Shown here piece by piece: positions 41,646 to 50,413 of a stretch of DNA of 64,000 nt. The translations under genes were made by a program, and so were the position numbers. Position 1 is the stretch's first letter; the number at the start of each line of letters is the position of its first letter. The notes beneath the pieces are model-generated. The model had not been told where the DNA came from, searched no databases, and was given only the letters and a program-made list of their open reading frames with translations. Source of the DNA: Flavobacteriaceae bacterium (GTDB lineage: Bacteria > Bacteroidota > Bacteroidia > Flavobacteriales > Flavobacteriaceae); assembly GCA_947453195.1 (NCBI GenBank), contig CANGFO010000008.1:1-64000 (forward strand), given 5' to 3'.

Positions 41646-42226
41646 TCTATGTATGCTAAAACAGCTAAAATTGTAAAAATTAAATATTGCAAAGATAACA
41701 TTCCTAGTCCTCTATAGGCAAATAACGGCACCGCAATTATATCTCCAATAATCCATAAGGTCCAGTTTTCTATTTTTTTTAGGGCCATGTACCACATTGC
41801 TGTAAAAAATATTCCTGAAGTAAAAATATCAATATAATTAGGAATTTCAAGCGTATAATGAAAATATTTATATACCAAATAGGTAATTACAGTAGTTAAG
41901 AAAAACAAGAAAAGACCAATACTTTTTTCATTGTTGTTGGTTTTGGTAATACTTAATTCAACTTGTTTCGATTTGGAAGTCCATTTATACCACCCATAAA
42001 TACTCATTATAGAGTAATAAAAATTCATGGTCATATCTCCAAAATAACTTGCTTGAAATAACAAATAAACAGTGATTGTTGTAGAAATTAATCCGGTTGG
42101 GTAGACCCAAATATTTTCTTTTTTAGCACAAAAAACACTAATAATCCCGAAAACAAAAGCAAAAAACTCCAAAGTTATTTGAAGCGTTGAAGCATTTTTA
42201 TATTGAGAAAGAAAAAAGTCGATCAA
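41609..42226 (-). CDS. pnuC: PnuC-family vitamin transporter (nicotinamide riboside or thiamine)
   Basis: 205 residues, starting at TTG (IDFFLSQYKN). It is a seven-helix PnuC-family facilitator. ENIWVYPTGLISTTITVYLLFQASYFGDMTMNFYYSIMSIYGWYKW near 35-80 is the core. NWTLWIIGDIIAVPLFAYRGL near 152-172 holds the family WxxW and second aromatic face, and the C terminus is TILAVLAYIEWKK. Members carry nicotinamide riboside (PnuC), thiamine (PnuT) or riboflavin (PnuX). In Bacteroidota many are thiamine transporters near TPP-riboswitch receptors. Here a riboswitch-controlled receptor lies 2.2 kb away, though the riboswitch does not precede this gene. Which vitamin it carries is open. Confidence 0.9.
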   Translation of the reverse strand: MIDFFLSQYKNASTLQITLEFFAFVFGIISVFCAKKENIWVYPTGLISTTITVYLLFQASYFGDMTMNFYYSIMSIYGWYKWTSKSKQVELSITKTNNNEKSIGLFLFFLTTVITYLVYKYFHYTLEIPNYIDIFTSGIFFTAMWYMALKKIENWTLWIIGDIIAVPLFAYRGLGMLSLQYLIFTILAVLAYIEWKKILNKNLLK

Positions 42227-42240
42227 AATAGATTTGGGTA

Positions 42241-42957
42241 TTAGGTTCTAAAAAAATTAGTATCATTTTCAAATGCGGTTCCTATAACTACCATGTCGGC
42301 TCCGGCGTTAAACACTTTATCGATTTCTATTTTAGAACGAATTCCACCGCCTACAATTAATGGTATGTTTATATTTTGAGAAACCAAATTTATTATTTCT
42401 GTTGGAACGGCTAATTGAGCTCCACTTCCCGCTTCGAGATATACTAATTTATTGCCAAGATATTCACCGGCCTTAGCAGTTTGCAAAACATAATCGGCAT
42501 TGTTTCGAGACAAAGGTTTGGTTTTGCTTACGCGTTCTACTGCGGTTTCGTGGCCGCTTTCAATTAAAATATAGCCCGTAGAAATCACTTCTAAATCGGT
42601 TTTTTTTAATATAGGAACGGCATTAACTTGGTGTTCAATTAAATAATCAGGATTTCTACCTGAAAGCAACGTAAGAAATAAAATCCCGTCTGCATTTGCC
42701 GAAATTTGTGAAGGATTTCCGGGAAAAAGCAAAATTGGTAACTCAATTTCCGACTTTAATTTTGCAATCAATTCATCTAAATAATCGCCTGCAAAAGAAC
42801 TTCCACCAACTAAAATATGGGTTGCTGGAGCAGTATTTATTTTTTGGCATAAATTAGGAACTTCTTCCATTGCCACTTTATCTGGATCAATAAGAATTGC
42901 CAATAGTTTTTTATTTAAAGCTTTCGCAGCCATTATTTGAGTGTAAATAGATTCCAT
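42241..42957 (-). CDS. Geranylgeranylglyceryl/heptaprenylglyceryl phosphate synthase
   Basis: 238-residue TIM-barrel prenyltransferase. Signatures are LLAILIDPDKV near 18-28, HILVGGSSFAGD, ILLFPGNPSQIS near 75 and ILFLTLLSGRNPDYLIEHQ. The core of the active site is YLEAGSGAQLAVP near 170, and VGGGIRSKIEIDKVFNAGADMVVIGTAF ends the barrel. The enzyme links a polyprenyl diphosphate to glycerol-1-phosphate through an ether bond, the first step of archaeal-type lipid formation. Bacteroidota homologues are known to be active, with an uncertain physiological product. It follows the PPTase gene by 2 bases. Confidence 0.9.
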   Translation of the reverse strand: MESIYTQIMAAKALNKKLLAILIDPDKVAMEEVPNLCQKINTAPATHILVGGSSFAGDYLDELIAKLKSEIELPILLFPGNPSQISANADGILFLTLLSGRNPDYLIEHQVNAVPILKKTDLEVISTGYILIESGHETAVERVSKTKPLSRNNADYVLQTAKAGEYLGNKLVYLEAGSGAQLAVPTEIINLVSQNINIPLIVGGGIRSKIEIDKVFNAGADMVVIGTAFENDTNFFRT

Positions 42958-42959
42958 TC

Positions 42960-43586
42960 TTAATTTTCAAACGCACAAACGTAGATATAATCTTCTAAGG
43001 AATTAAATACTATTTTGAAGTCCTCTATTTGCGAATTAAATCGCAATTGCGCGATGGTTTTTTTGTCTTCCAAATTAAATTCGTTTTCAAAAATATGATT
43101 TGGAAAACTAATCCCTTCAAGACTTTTTATTTTGAATATACTTTCTTTTATTCCCCAAATAACAGTAGCCTTTTTCATCATTTCAATTTCAGATAAATTA
43201 TCTAAATGCGAAACATCCATAAACCGAGAAGCAATTTTTAATGTCTTTTCTTTCACCAATTCTAAATCGATTCCAATGCCGTTAGAACTTACGGCAATTG
43301 CGGAGAATTCATGAGAATGAGAAATCGATATGCATTTTCCATCTTTTAAATGGGGCTTCCCATGGGAATCATAAAACAAATCAAAATCAGAATAATCAAG
43401 ATGTTGCAGGAGCATTCTTACTGCTAAGAAACCTTTTTGATGGCTTTCCGATTTCATCGAATCAACTCTTTTTTGGGAAGAGCTGTTCAATTTAAGAGCG
43501 CCTTTAAACCATTCTAAATCTTCGGTAATTTTCCAAAGATAGAGCGTAGCAGAATCATTTAATATAACTTCTTTATATAAAGGCAT
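42960..43586 (-). CDS. 4'-phosphopantetheinyl transferase superfamily protein
   Basis: 208 residues. The enzyme moves 4'-phosphopantetheine from CoA to a serine on carrier proteins. The family's motifs are visible: ISISHSHEFSAIAVSSNGIGIDLELVKEK, where GIDLE holds the magnesium-binding Asp, and WGIKESIFKIK (WxxKES). The N-terminal lobe has QKGFLAVRMLLQ and DSHGKPHL. Whether it serves fatty-acid ACP or a specialised synthase is unclear. It leads the operon with GGGPS, PnuC, DUF4301 and ArfB. I found no exact -7 box before it. Confidence 0.9.
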   Translation of the reverse strand: MPLYKEVILNDSATLYLWKITEDLEWFKGALKLNSSSQKRVDSMKSESHQKGFLAVRMLLQHLDYSDFDLFYDSHGKPHLKDGKCISISHSHEFSAIAVSSNGIGIDLELVKEKTLKIASRFMDVSHLDNLSEIEMMKKATVIWGIKESIFKIKSLEGISFPNHIFENEFNLEDKKTIAQLRFNSQIEDFKIVFNSLEDYIYVCAFEN

Positions 43587-43672
43587 TTAGTATTTTATTG
43601 TTTTACAGAGTCTTAAGAACATAAACATTTCACAAATTTTAAAATAAATTATTAAAATCGAAACCTATGTTG

Positions 43673-43680
43673 TAATTTTG
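43673..43680 (+). promoter_or_regulatory. Putative -7 box for ahcY
   Basis: TAATTTTG, 32 bases ahead of the ATG at 43713. No SAH riboswitch is visible in the leader. Confidence 0.55.
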
Positions 43681-43712
43681 CACCCGAATTAAAAAACAAA
43701 TATACATAATAG

Positions 43713-45029
43713 ATGAGTACACAAACATTACCTTATGTAGCTTTTAAAGTGAAAGATATTTCGCTTGCAGCTTGGGGAAGAAAAGAAATTGAATTAGCTG
43801 AAGCAGAAATGCCAGGTTTAATGGCATTAAGAGCTGAGTACAAAAACGAACAACCGCTTAAAGGGGCTCGTATTGCAGGTTGTTTACACATGACCATTCA
43901 AACTGCGGTTTTAATTGAAACTTTAATTGCTCTTGGTGCAGAAGTTACTTGGTCATCTTGTAATATTTTCTCTACACAAGATCAAGCTGCTGCTGCTATT
44001 GCTGCTGCAGGAATTCAAGTTTATGCTTGGAAAGGTTTGAACGAAGTTGATTTTGATTGGTGTATTGAACAAACATTATTCTTTGGTGAAGATAGAAAAC
44101 CATTGAATATGATTTTAGATGATGGTGGCGATTTAACGAATATGGTTATTGATCGTTATCCACACTTAGTTGCTGGAATCAAAGGATTATCTGAAGAAAC
44201 TACAACAGGAGTACACAGATTATATGAAAGAGTAAAAGCGGGAACTTTACCAATGCCTGCAATTAATGTTAATGATTCGGTTACTAAATCGAAATTTGAC
44301 AATAAATACGGTTGTAAAGAGTCGGCTGTGGATGCAGTTCGTAGAGCTACCGACTTAATGTTGGCTGGTAAAAGAGTAATCGTTTGTGGATATGGTGATG
44401 TTGGAAAAGGAACTGCAGCTTCTTTTAGAGGTGCTGGTTCTATTGTAACAGTAACTGAAATTGATCCTATCTGTGCGCTTCAAGCAGCGATGGACGGATT
44501 TGAAGTTAAAAAATTAGACACCGTTATTGCAACTGCTGATATTATTATAACAACAACTGGAAATAAAGATATTGTTTTAGGATCTCATTTTGAGAAAATG
44601 AAAGACAAAACGGTTGTTTGTAATATTGGTCACTTTGATAATGAAATTGATATGGCTTGGTTGAACAAGAATTTTGGTCACACCAAAAACGAAGTAAAAC
44701 CGCAAGTAGACATTTATAATGTAAACGGAAATGATATCATTATCTTGGCTGAAGGTCGTTTAGTAAACTTAGGTTGCGCTACAGGTCACCCAAGTTTTGT
44801 AATGAGTAACTCCTTTACAAATCAAACTTTAGCACAAATTGAATTATGGAATAACAGCGCTGCTTACAACAATGACGTTTATATGTTACCAAAACATTTA
44901 GATGAAAAAGTAGCAAGACTTCACTTAGCTAAATTAGGCGTAGAATTAGAAACTTTACGTGTGGATCAAGCCGATTATATTGGTGTAGCTGTAGAAGGTC
45001 CTTTCAAACCAGAATACTACAGATACTAG
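43713..45029 (+). CDS. ahcY: Adenosylhomocysteinase
   Basis: 438 residues, the normal length. It hydrolyses S-adenosylhomocysteine to adenosine and homocysteine, keeping methylation going. Signatures are [19 protein letters not shown] near 52, [18 protein letters not shown] near 77, the catalytic [19 protein letters not shown], the NAD-binding [19 protein letters not shown] near 225, and the [22 protein letters not shown] end. The C terminus KPEYYRY is the conserved tail. It is transcribed from its own -7 box and followed by a hairpin. Confidence 0.97.
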   Translation: MSTQTLPYVAFKVKDISLAAWGRKEIELAEAEMPGLMALRAEYKNEQPLKGARIAGCLHMTIQTAVLIETLIALGAEVTWSSCNIFSTQDQAAAAIAAAGIQVYAWKGLNEVDFDWCIEQTLFFGEDRKPLNMILDDGGDLTNMVIDRYPHLVAGIKGLSEETTTGVHRLYERVKAGTLPMPAINVNDSVTKSKFDNKYGCKESAVDAVRRATDLMLAGKRVIVCGYGDVGKGTAASFRGAGSIVTVTEIDPICALQAAMDGFEVKKLDTVIATADIIITTTGNKDIVLGSHFEKMKDKTVVCNIGHFDNEIDMAWLNKNFGHTKNEVKPQVDIYNVNGNDIIILAEGRLVNLGCATGHPSFVMSNSFTNQTLAQIELWNNSAAYNNDVYMLPKHLDEKVARLHLAKLGVELETLRVDQADYIGVAVEGPFKPEYYRY

Positions 45030-45054
45030 AAATACCAAAGTATCATTAATAAAT

Positions 45055-45078
45055 AACCCTTACTGCAAAGTGAGGGTT
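45055..45078 (+). terminator. Hairpin after ahcY
   Basis: Stem AACCCTTACT / AGTGAGGGTT with one mismatch, a GCAA loop and a following T-rich run. Confidence 0.65.
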
Positions 45079-45098
45079 TTATTTTAAATCTAATTTAG

Positions 45099-45635
45099 AT
45101 GAAGAAAATAATAGTAACCGTTTTAATTTTGTCTTTATCCTCCTGCAGCATTCAAGGACTTACGAATGATTATGGAAAACTGACGACTGTAGAGAAATCT
45201 AAAATTGTTCCGCTTACAACATTTGAAAATTTAAGTAAAGATACTATCTACACAATTAATGCTAGTCAATTAAAAGCCGAATTATTGAATAATGAAGCTG
45301 CAATGGTTTATGAATTTACCAATGGTTGCACATCGGAATATTGTAGACCATTAAAAGTTTATGAAAATTATGCTAAAAAGCACCATTACAAATTGTATTT
45401 GGTAATGAATGGATTTGCCAATATTGACAAAACAAAAAGTCAAAATTTTTCTTCGCCTCTTTTTGCTATTGATGGCGCGTATTATAAAAAAAGTTTTAGA
45501 TCGGTTTATACACGCTATTTTGACAATGAATTAAGAGATAAACCAATTAATGATAAAGAATGGACAGGAGGCATTTTCATTTTTGAAAAAGGAAAGTATA
45601 TTAAAACACTTCAAGATTTACCAAAAGAAGACTAA
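45099..45635 (+). CDS. Lipoprotein, possible thioredoxin-like fold
   Basis: 178 residues. The lipoprotein signal MKKIIVTVLILSLSSC has its lipidation cysteine at 16. The middle has YEFTNGCTSEYCRPLKVYENYAKKH with a CTSEYC pair near 75-80 at the place where a thioredoxin fold carries its cysteines, then HYKLYLVMNGFANIDK. I do not recognise the family, and the thioredoxin-like reading rests only on this pattern. It would face the periplasm. It lies between ahcY and a convergent terminator and is probably monocistronic. Confidence 0.65.
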   Translation: MKKIIVTVLILSLSSCSIQGLTNDYGKLTTVEKSKIVPLTTFENLSKDTIYTINASQLKAELLNNEAAMVYEFTNGCTSEYCRPLKVYENYAKKHHYKLYLVMNGFANIDKTKSQNFSSPLFAIDGAYYKKSFRSVYTRYFDNELRDKPINDKEWTGGIFIFEKGKYIKTLQDLPKED

Positions 45636-45640
45636 AAAAC

Positions 45641-45675
45641 AAACCCCCAAATTTCAAGGAAATTTGGGGGTTTTT
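45641..45675. terminator. Bidirectional terminator
   Basis: 15-bp perfect stem AAACCCCCAAATTTC / GAAATTTGGGGGTTT with an AAG loop, between a plus-strand lipoprotein gene and a minus-strand propeller-like gene. Confidence 0.9.
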
Positions 45676-45691
45676 AATTGGATTCTAACTA

Positions 45692-47185
45692 TTATTTAGA
45701 AATTTTCAAAACACCAATTTGATCATCGGCATTTAAAATGATTTCATTTTTAGTAGCTACCATACTTGCTAATATACGAGGACGGATTTTACTTTCTTTA
45801 TACGAATAAATAATGTCTTTTTTCATTTCTCCACTTGGAGCAACAGTCAATAAAAACAATGCATTTCTAGAACTTGAAGAGAACATTGAGGCAGTACTTC
45901 GTTTTGTGTCCTTATCTCCTTCTGCATCTGCATTTTTTTCTAGATCTTCGTATACGATATACACTTTACCATCATAATAAGTAGAAAGGATCGATGGATT
46001 TGCAGCATTCATTTGGTATTTAGGCATTTTAGAAACCGATTCAACTTCCGATTTGCTGTTTATATTAATAATAGCAATGTCACAGAAATAATAGTAATAA
46101 CTAGTACTTGTACCATACTGACTACTTCTTGTAACAACCACTAATTTATATTGTTCGGCTACCACAACAGAACCACCATCTTTTCTTTGGAAAATATTTC
46201 TTACTTTGTAAGGAACATAATCTTCTGCTTTTTTAGGTTTTTCTGGATACAATCCTTCTAACTCATATTTCTTAGATGATTTCAAAGTTAATGTTGAGCA
46301 ATCTATATTTGCCGAAAACATTTCATCAGAAATTAAGGTTTTTTTACCTTTTCCAAAGAAGCCGCTATTTAATATTTTTAAGAATCCAGTACAAACCATG
46401 GTGTTGTTTTCACCAGGAATGACATCAATAGATTCGATTTCTTTTTCTGGATAGTCAAAATCAAATTCTTTTGGTTTATCGTCTTTATTGAAAACAATTA
46501 ACTTGAAGTAATATTCGCTTTGCCCTTTTACCTTTTCTTCTTTATCTTTATATACTTTAGCCAATACGTATACATTTCCTAAGTTGTCTACATTGATACT
46601 TTCAGTTGAAAATCTTGATGCTTTAATAGGCAATTGTGCGGTTTTATCTAAAATTACATCTGTAAAAGCTGAATTATAAACTTTAAAATTCAAGGTACTT
46701 GGATCTTTTTTTCTGCCTTTTAATTCATTGTAAACTACCACTTTAGAAGAATCGGGAGAAATATTACGCAATCCAAAGTTTAGAGCATCCTCATCTGCTT
46801 CATCTAAAATTAATGTTTTATCGCTAGTTTTTAAACTCATATCGGTAAAAGCACCAATTAGATAATTTTTATCTGCTTTTCTATCATTTTCTTTAACAAA
46901 ATGAACCATTTTATCTTTAACAAAATACGCTCCTAAATAAGCATATCGTTTAGCATCAATGTTGAAAGAAATCTCTTTTTCAGCTTTAAAATTTAAATCT
47001 TTATCGTATTCTCTTCCTATCAGATGGTCGTCTTTATCCTGGTGAACCGTATAATATCTACCTCCTTTACCACCAAGTATAGATACATTTCCTTTAGTTT
47101 TAATTTTTTCAGCCCATTTAAGCTCCACATTTTGAGCGCTTAAGCTGATGGATACCAACAGCAAAATAATTTTTAAATATTTCAT
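45692..47185 (-). CDS. Secreted protein of unknown function, possible beta-propeller
   Basis: 497 residues. The signal peptide (1-17, ending LSAQ) precedes a beta-rich body with recurring strand patterns such as YYTVHQDKDDHLIGREYD, YVLAKVYKD and VYIVYEDLEK. No catalytic motif is visible. These repeats could be blades of a propeller or an alternating sandwich. The family is unknown to me. It diverges from a beta-barrel outer-membrane protein gene, so the two may be functionally related, which is inference. No T9SS sorting domain is present at the C terminus, so it probably stays in the periplasm. Confidence 0.75.
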   Translation of the reverse strand: MKYLKIILLLVSISLSAQNVELKWAEKIKTKGNVSILGGKGGRYYTVHQDKDDHLIGREYDKDLNFKAEKEISFNIDAKRYAYLGAYFVKDKMVHFVKENDRKADKNYLIGAFTDMSLKTSDKTLILDEADEDALNFGLRNISPDSSKVVVYNELKGRKKDPSTLNFKVYNSAFTDVILDKTAQLPIKASRFSTESINVDNLGNVYVLAKVYKDKEEKVKGQSEYYFKLIVFNKDDKPKEFDFDYPEKEIESIDVIPGENNTMVCTGFLKILNSGFFGKGKKTLISDEMFSANIDCSTLTLKSSKKYELEGLYPEKPKKAEDYVPYKVRNIFQRKDGGSVVVAEQYKLVVVTRSSQYGTSTSYYYYFCDIAIININSKSEVESVSKMPKYQMNAANPSILSTYYDGKVYIVYEDLEKNADAEGDKDTKRSTASMFSSSSRNALFLLTVAPSGEMKKDIIYSYKESKIRPRILASMVATKNEIILNADDQIGVLKISK

Positions 47186-47216
47186 AATTAGGTTATTTTT
47201 TTGCGCTAATTTAATC

Positions 47217-47224
47217 TATTTTTG
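47217..47224 (+). promoter_or_regulatory. Putative -7 box for the beta-barrel protein
   Basis: TATTTTTG, 25 bases ahead of the ATG at 47250. A very similar TTTTTTTGCGC precedes it by about 18 bases, so TTTTTGCGC is repeated twice here. Confidence 0.5.
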
Positions 47225-47249
47225 CGCAAAAACAATTAATAAATTAAAA

Positions 47250-47999
47250 ATGAAAAAAAATCTACTTTTTATTTCTGCCCTATTCATGAGTATATTTATG
47301 AATGCACAAGTTAAGCCTGCAACACCTGCTAAAGAAGCTCCTTCTAAAATTAAAGTGTACACTCCAAGCGGGGTAAGCTCTTCAAGTAGTTCTAAAGACA
47401 ACTCTTATAAATGGGCTGTTAAAACGGATATCTTTAGTATAATTACCGGAGAATTTCCTTTAATTGCAGAATACCGTTTTGCACCAAAGTTTAGTGTGGA
47501 AGCTTCTGCTGGAGTTACTTACGCTTATTTACCGAATGATTTTCTATCAAGTGGAGATTCAGATGGATTATACTCTAACTCAGAGAATACCAAAGCGGCA
47601 ATGGGAACTGCATTTAGAGGAACAATAAAATTTTATCCATCTTCTGACTATGATGCAATTGAAGGATGGAATTTTGGTATTCAAGTATTCTCTAAAACTA
47701 CCAATAGAGAATATAACATATCATCTAGTAACGATGGCTCTTTATTAAATGGAATGAAAGATTCAAAAGTTAAAACAGGAATCTCATTAATTATTGGAAA
47801 ACAAATTTTTGAGGATTCAAATGTAACTTTTGAAAGCTATTTTGGTGTTGGGATTGCAAATAGCAAAAGAGAAACAAGCGATGTAGTATCTTACGATGCT
47901 AATGGAAATCCTTTAACTACTCCTTATGTAGTTACTAATTCTGTTTCAGAAACTAAACCAAATATTCAATTAGGATTTAGAATTGGTTTTGGAAACTAA
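47250..47999 (+). CDS. Outer-membrane beta-barrel protein
   Basis: 249 residues from the ATG at 47250. The frame is open back to 47148, but the -7 box and signal peptide fit 47250. The signal peptide MKKNLLFISALFMSIFMNAQ is followed by a Ser/Pro-rich linker. The body of alternating strands (KWAVKTDIFSIITGEFPLIAEYRFAPKFSVEASAG, IKFYPSSDYDAIEGWNFGIQVF) ends in RIGFGN, the pattern of a small barrel of the OmpW/DUF3575-like type. The ligand and role are unknown. It ends at a strong terminator shared with bioA. Confidence 0.8.
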   Translation: MKKNLLFISALFMSIFMNAQVKPATPAKEAPSKIKVYTPSGVSSSSSSKDNSYKWAVKTDIFSIITGEFPLIAEYRFAPKFSVEASAGVTYAYLPNDFLSSGDSDGLYSNSENTKAAMGTAFRGTIKFYPSSDYDAIEGWNFGIQVFSKTTNREYNISSSNDGSLLNGMKDSKVKTGISLIIGKQIFEDSNVTFESYFGVGIANSKRETSDVVSYDANGNPLTTPYVVTNSVSETKPNIQLGFRIGFGN

Positions 48000-48015
48000 T
48001 TCTAATTAAAATTTT

Positions 48016-48052
48016 AAAAGCCCGATTCTCTTATGAAAATCGGGCTTTTTTT
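48016..48052. terminator. Bidirectional terminator before bioA end
   Basis: Stem AAAAGCCCGATT / AATCGGGCTTTT with a 10-base loop, between convergent genes. Confidence 0.85.
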
Positions 48053-48066
48053 ATGTAGGTTTAAAG

Positions 48067-49338
48067 TTATATTATTTCTAGTACCTCTTCAATTGTTTGA
48101 TACACTTTTTGCAATTGGCTATTGGTTATTATATAAGGAGGTAAAATGTAAACTACATTTCCTACAGGACGCAAAATCACTCCGTTTTCTATAAAGAAAT
48201 CGTATAATTTATTACGTAGGCTCCCGTAATAACTTTCTTTAGTATCTGATTTTATTTCAAGTGCAAAAATAACTCCAAGAACACGAGTGGTTATTACTTT
48301 TGAATGATTTTTTATTTTAGTTTCAAATTCTAAATGGCTTTGATTCACACGCTTTATGTTAGCTTGCATTTCAGCAGTTTGTAACAACTCGATGCTAGCT
48401 AAAGCAGCAGCGCAACCTGTTGGATTGGCAGTAAAAGTATGTCCGTGAAAAAGCGCCTTATTGATGTCTTCATCATAAAAACCATCAAAGATTTCTTGCG
48501 TAAATGTGGTAATTGCCATTGGGATTGTTCCACCGGTTAAGGCTTTAGACAAGCACATCATATCGGGTTTATTTACTAAATAATCGGTAGCAAAATTCTT
48601 TCCCGTCTTTCCAAAACCCGTCATGACTTCATCGGCAATGGTAAAAACCGAATGGGCTTTGCACAATGTAATCATTTCTTCTAAAACTTCAGGTGCATAC
48701 ATTACCATTCCGGCCGCACCCAATACTAATGGCTCAAAAATAAAAGCGGCAAATTCATTAGTTACCAACAAATCTTTTAAAACTTGCAAGGCTTTTTCTT
48801 CCTTTCCAGGTTTGGGAATTGGCACACGAACTACTTCCAAAAGCGATCCTTGAAAGGCTTGCGTATATAAAGAAATTCCGCTTGCAGCCATGGCGCCAAA
48901 GGTATCTCCATGAAAAGCATCTTCAAAAGCAATGATTTTAGTTTTGGTTACTCCTTGATTATAATGGAATTGCAAAGCTACTTTTATCGCAACTTCCACA
49001 GCGGTAGATCCATTATCAGAATAAAATAGTTTCTTTTGATTGGAAGGTAAAATCTCCATCAATTTCTCAGACAATACAACCGCAGGTTCGTGCGTGAATC
49101 CGCCAAAAAGAACATGTTCTAAAGAAGTCAATTGCTTATAAATAGCATCAGCAATATATTTGTTAGAATGCCCATAGGGATTTACCCACCACGAAGCAAT
49201 CGCATCAATATATTCTTTGCCGTTTTCATCCCAAAGCAGAGTTCCTTCACCTTTTACAATAGCCACAGCTGCAGCTGCAGTTTTATGCTGTGTATACGGA
49301 TGCCAGTTGTGTTTTTGATCTCTTTGGGAAAGGCTCAT
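48067..49338 (-). CDS. bioA: Adenosylmethionine--8-amino-7-oxononanoate transaminase
   Basis: 423 residues, PLP-dependent class III aminotransferase. It turns KAPA into DAPA using SAM as amino donor. Signatures are HPYTQHKT near 13 (SAM-site Trp-His-Pro-Tyr), DAIASWWVNPYGHSN near 45-59, DNGSTAVEVAIKVALQFHY near 105, AFHGDTFGAMAASG, IADEVMTGFGKTG near 234 and the PLP lysine in LSKALTGGTIP near 267. It is the last gene of the bioF-DUF2007-bioD-bioA operon and is separated from bioD by a short AT-repeat spacer. Confidence 0.96.
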   Translation of the reverse strand: MSLSQRDQKHNWHPYTQHKTAAAAVAIVKGEGTLLWDENGKEYIDAIASWWVNPYGHSNKYIADAIYKQLTSLEHVLFGGFTHEPAVVLSEKLMEILPSNQKKLFYSDNGSTAVEVAIKVALQFHYNQGVTKTKIIAFEDAFHGDTFGAMAASGISLYTQAFQGSLLEVVRVPIPKPGKEEKALQVLKDLLVTNEFAAFIFEPLVLGAAGMVMYAPEVLEEMITLCKAHSVFTIADEVMTGFGKTGKNFATDYLVNKPDMMCLSKALTGGTIPMAITTFTQEIFDGFYDEDINKALFHGHTFTANPTGCAAALASIELLQTAEMQANIKRVNQSHLEFETKIKNHSKVITTRVLGVIFALEIKSDTKESYYGSLRNKLYDFFIENGVILRPVGNVVYILPPYIITNSQLQKVYQTIEEVLEII

Positions 49339-49380
49339 TATTATTGTTGATTTTTGATTAACAATTTTTGATTTTTGAAT
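49339..49380 (-). repeat. Low-complexity repeat spacer between bioD and bioA
   Basis: On the minus strand it reads as tandem CAAAAATCAAAAAT-type units broken by TTGTTAAT. No gene and no terminator are visible. The style is like the simple dispersed repeats seen between other genes in this window. Confidence 0.5.
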
Positions 49381-49998
49381 CTAAAGTTTTAATAAATTAT
49401 CTCGAAACTCATCCGCATAATACTGAATTACATTGGTATCAAAGTAAGGTTCTTCTTCAATTCGACCTATGAATTTGGCTTTGGTTTTAGCTAAGATAAT
49501 TCCTTCGGTAGCTTTGTTTTCCTCTCCCGAAAATATAATTCCCGCTAATTGAATTTTTCTGCTTTTTAAGGCTTCAAATGATACTAAAGTGTGATTGATG
49601 CTGCCTAAATAATGTCGGGAAACCAAAAGTACTTTATAGTCTTTTTGAATTAAATCGATGATACAATCGTTTTCATTTAAAGGAACCAATAACCCTCCAG
49701 CACCTTCAATAACTAAATGATTCGTAGTTTTTGGCTCTATTATATTTTTGATGTCAATTGTAATTCCGTCTTTAGCAGCAGCCAAGTGGGGACTTGCCGG
49801 AGTATTTAATTTATAACTGTTCTCAAAAATTTGAGTTTTAGTATTTGAAATTAAGGATTTTACTTTAGCACTATCCGAATTGTCCAAATCTCCAGCTTGA
49901 ATTGGCTTCCAATAATCCGCTTCTAAAGCTTGCGTAACAACAGCTGAAGCAATAGTTTTGCCCACATTGGTTCCGATGCCAGTGATGAATAGTTTCAT
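49381..49998 (-). CDS. bioD: Dethiobiotin synthase
   Basis: 205 residues. ATP-dependent carboxylase that closes the ureido ring of dethiobiotin from DAPA and CO2. The P-loop GIGTNVGKT is at 7-15, followed by YWKPIQAGDLDNSD near 30, SPHLAAAKDG, the family switch IEGAGGLLVPLN near 98 and GIIFSGEENK. It begins one base after the DUF2007 stop and leads into bioA. The protein is complete. Confidence 0.95.
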   Translation of the reverse strand: MKLFITGIGTNVGKTIASAVVTQALEADYWKPIQAGDLDNSDSAKVKSLISNTKTQIFENSYKLNTPASPHLAAAKDGITIDIKNIIEPKTTNHLVIEGAGGLLVPLNENDCIIDLIQKDYKVLLVSRHYLGSINHTLVSFEALKSRKIQLAGIIFSGEENKATEGIILAKTKAKFIGRIEEEPYFDTNVIQYYADEFRDNLLKL

Positions 49999-50409
49999 TT
50001 AGTTAAATTCAAATTTACAACTTTGACATTTGTACTTATGCTTTGTATGAAATGGATAAATACTTATAAGTGCAGAAAAAACAAACGCTAAAAGTGATTT
50101 AATATCTTTAATAGAGGTCATCATTTCAATTTTTTCAGCACCACAATTTGGGCATTTAATAAGTTGATTGTTGTCGTCTAATGAAAACGCACTTATTTGA
50201 GCTATACTTTTTTTAGCTGCTTCGGCATCGTCATTTTTTACATACATCTTAATTCCTCCCACGGCATTGCTATAAAGAGGATTGGCATCAACAATAGCAG
50301 CATCTCTCATGAAAACTTCAATGCCTTCCGACTCCAATTTGCCTTGATAAATTATTGCTTCAGAAGAATACTGAAATCTTCCAATTAATGTAAATATTGA
50401 ATTTTCCAT
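49999..50409 (-). CDS. DUF2007 / zinc-ribbon protein inside the biotin operon
   Basis: 136 residues. The N-terminal ~70 residues match DUF2007 (FTLIGRFQYSSEAIIYQGKLESEGIEVFMRD, then YVKNDDAEAAKKSIAQ), a ferredoxin-like fold related to PII-type signal domains. Then comes a zinc ribbon whose first pair is KCPNCGAE near 87 and whose last pair is YKCQSCKFEFN at the end, with a hydrophobic stretch between (SLLAFVFSALISIYPF). It lies between bioF and bioD with gaps of 4 and 0 bases. A biotin role is not established. It may be a passenger gene. Confidence 0.85.
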   Translation of the reverse strand: MENSIFTLIGRFQYSSEAIIYQGKLESEGIEVFMRDAAIVDANPLYSNAVGGIKMYVKNDDAEAAKKSIAQISAFSLDDNNQLIKCPNCGAEKIEMMTSIKDIKSLLAFVFSALISIYPFHTKHKYKCQSCKFEFN

Positions 50410-50413
50410 AGTA

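Noticed and set aside
43587..43712. Possible SAH riboswitch before ahcY
   Set aside because: The leader is AT-rich and shows no conserved SAH-aptamer elements. Only a -7 box was found.
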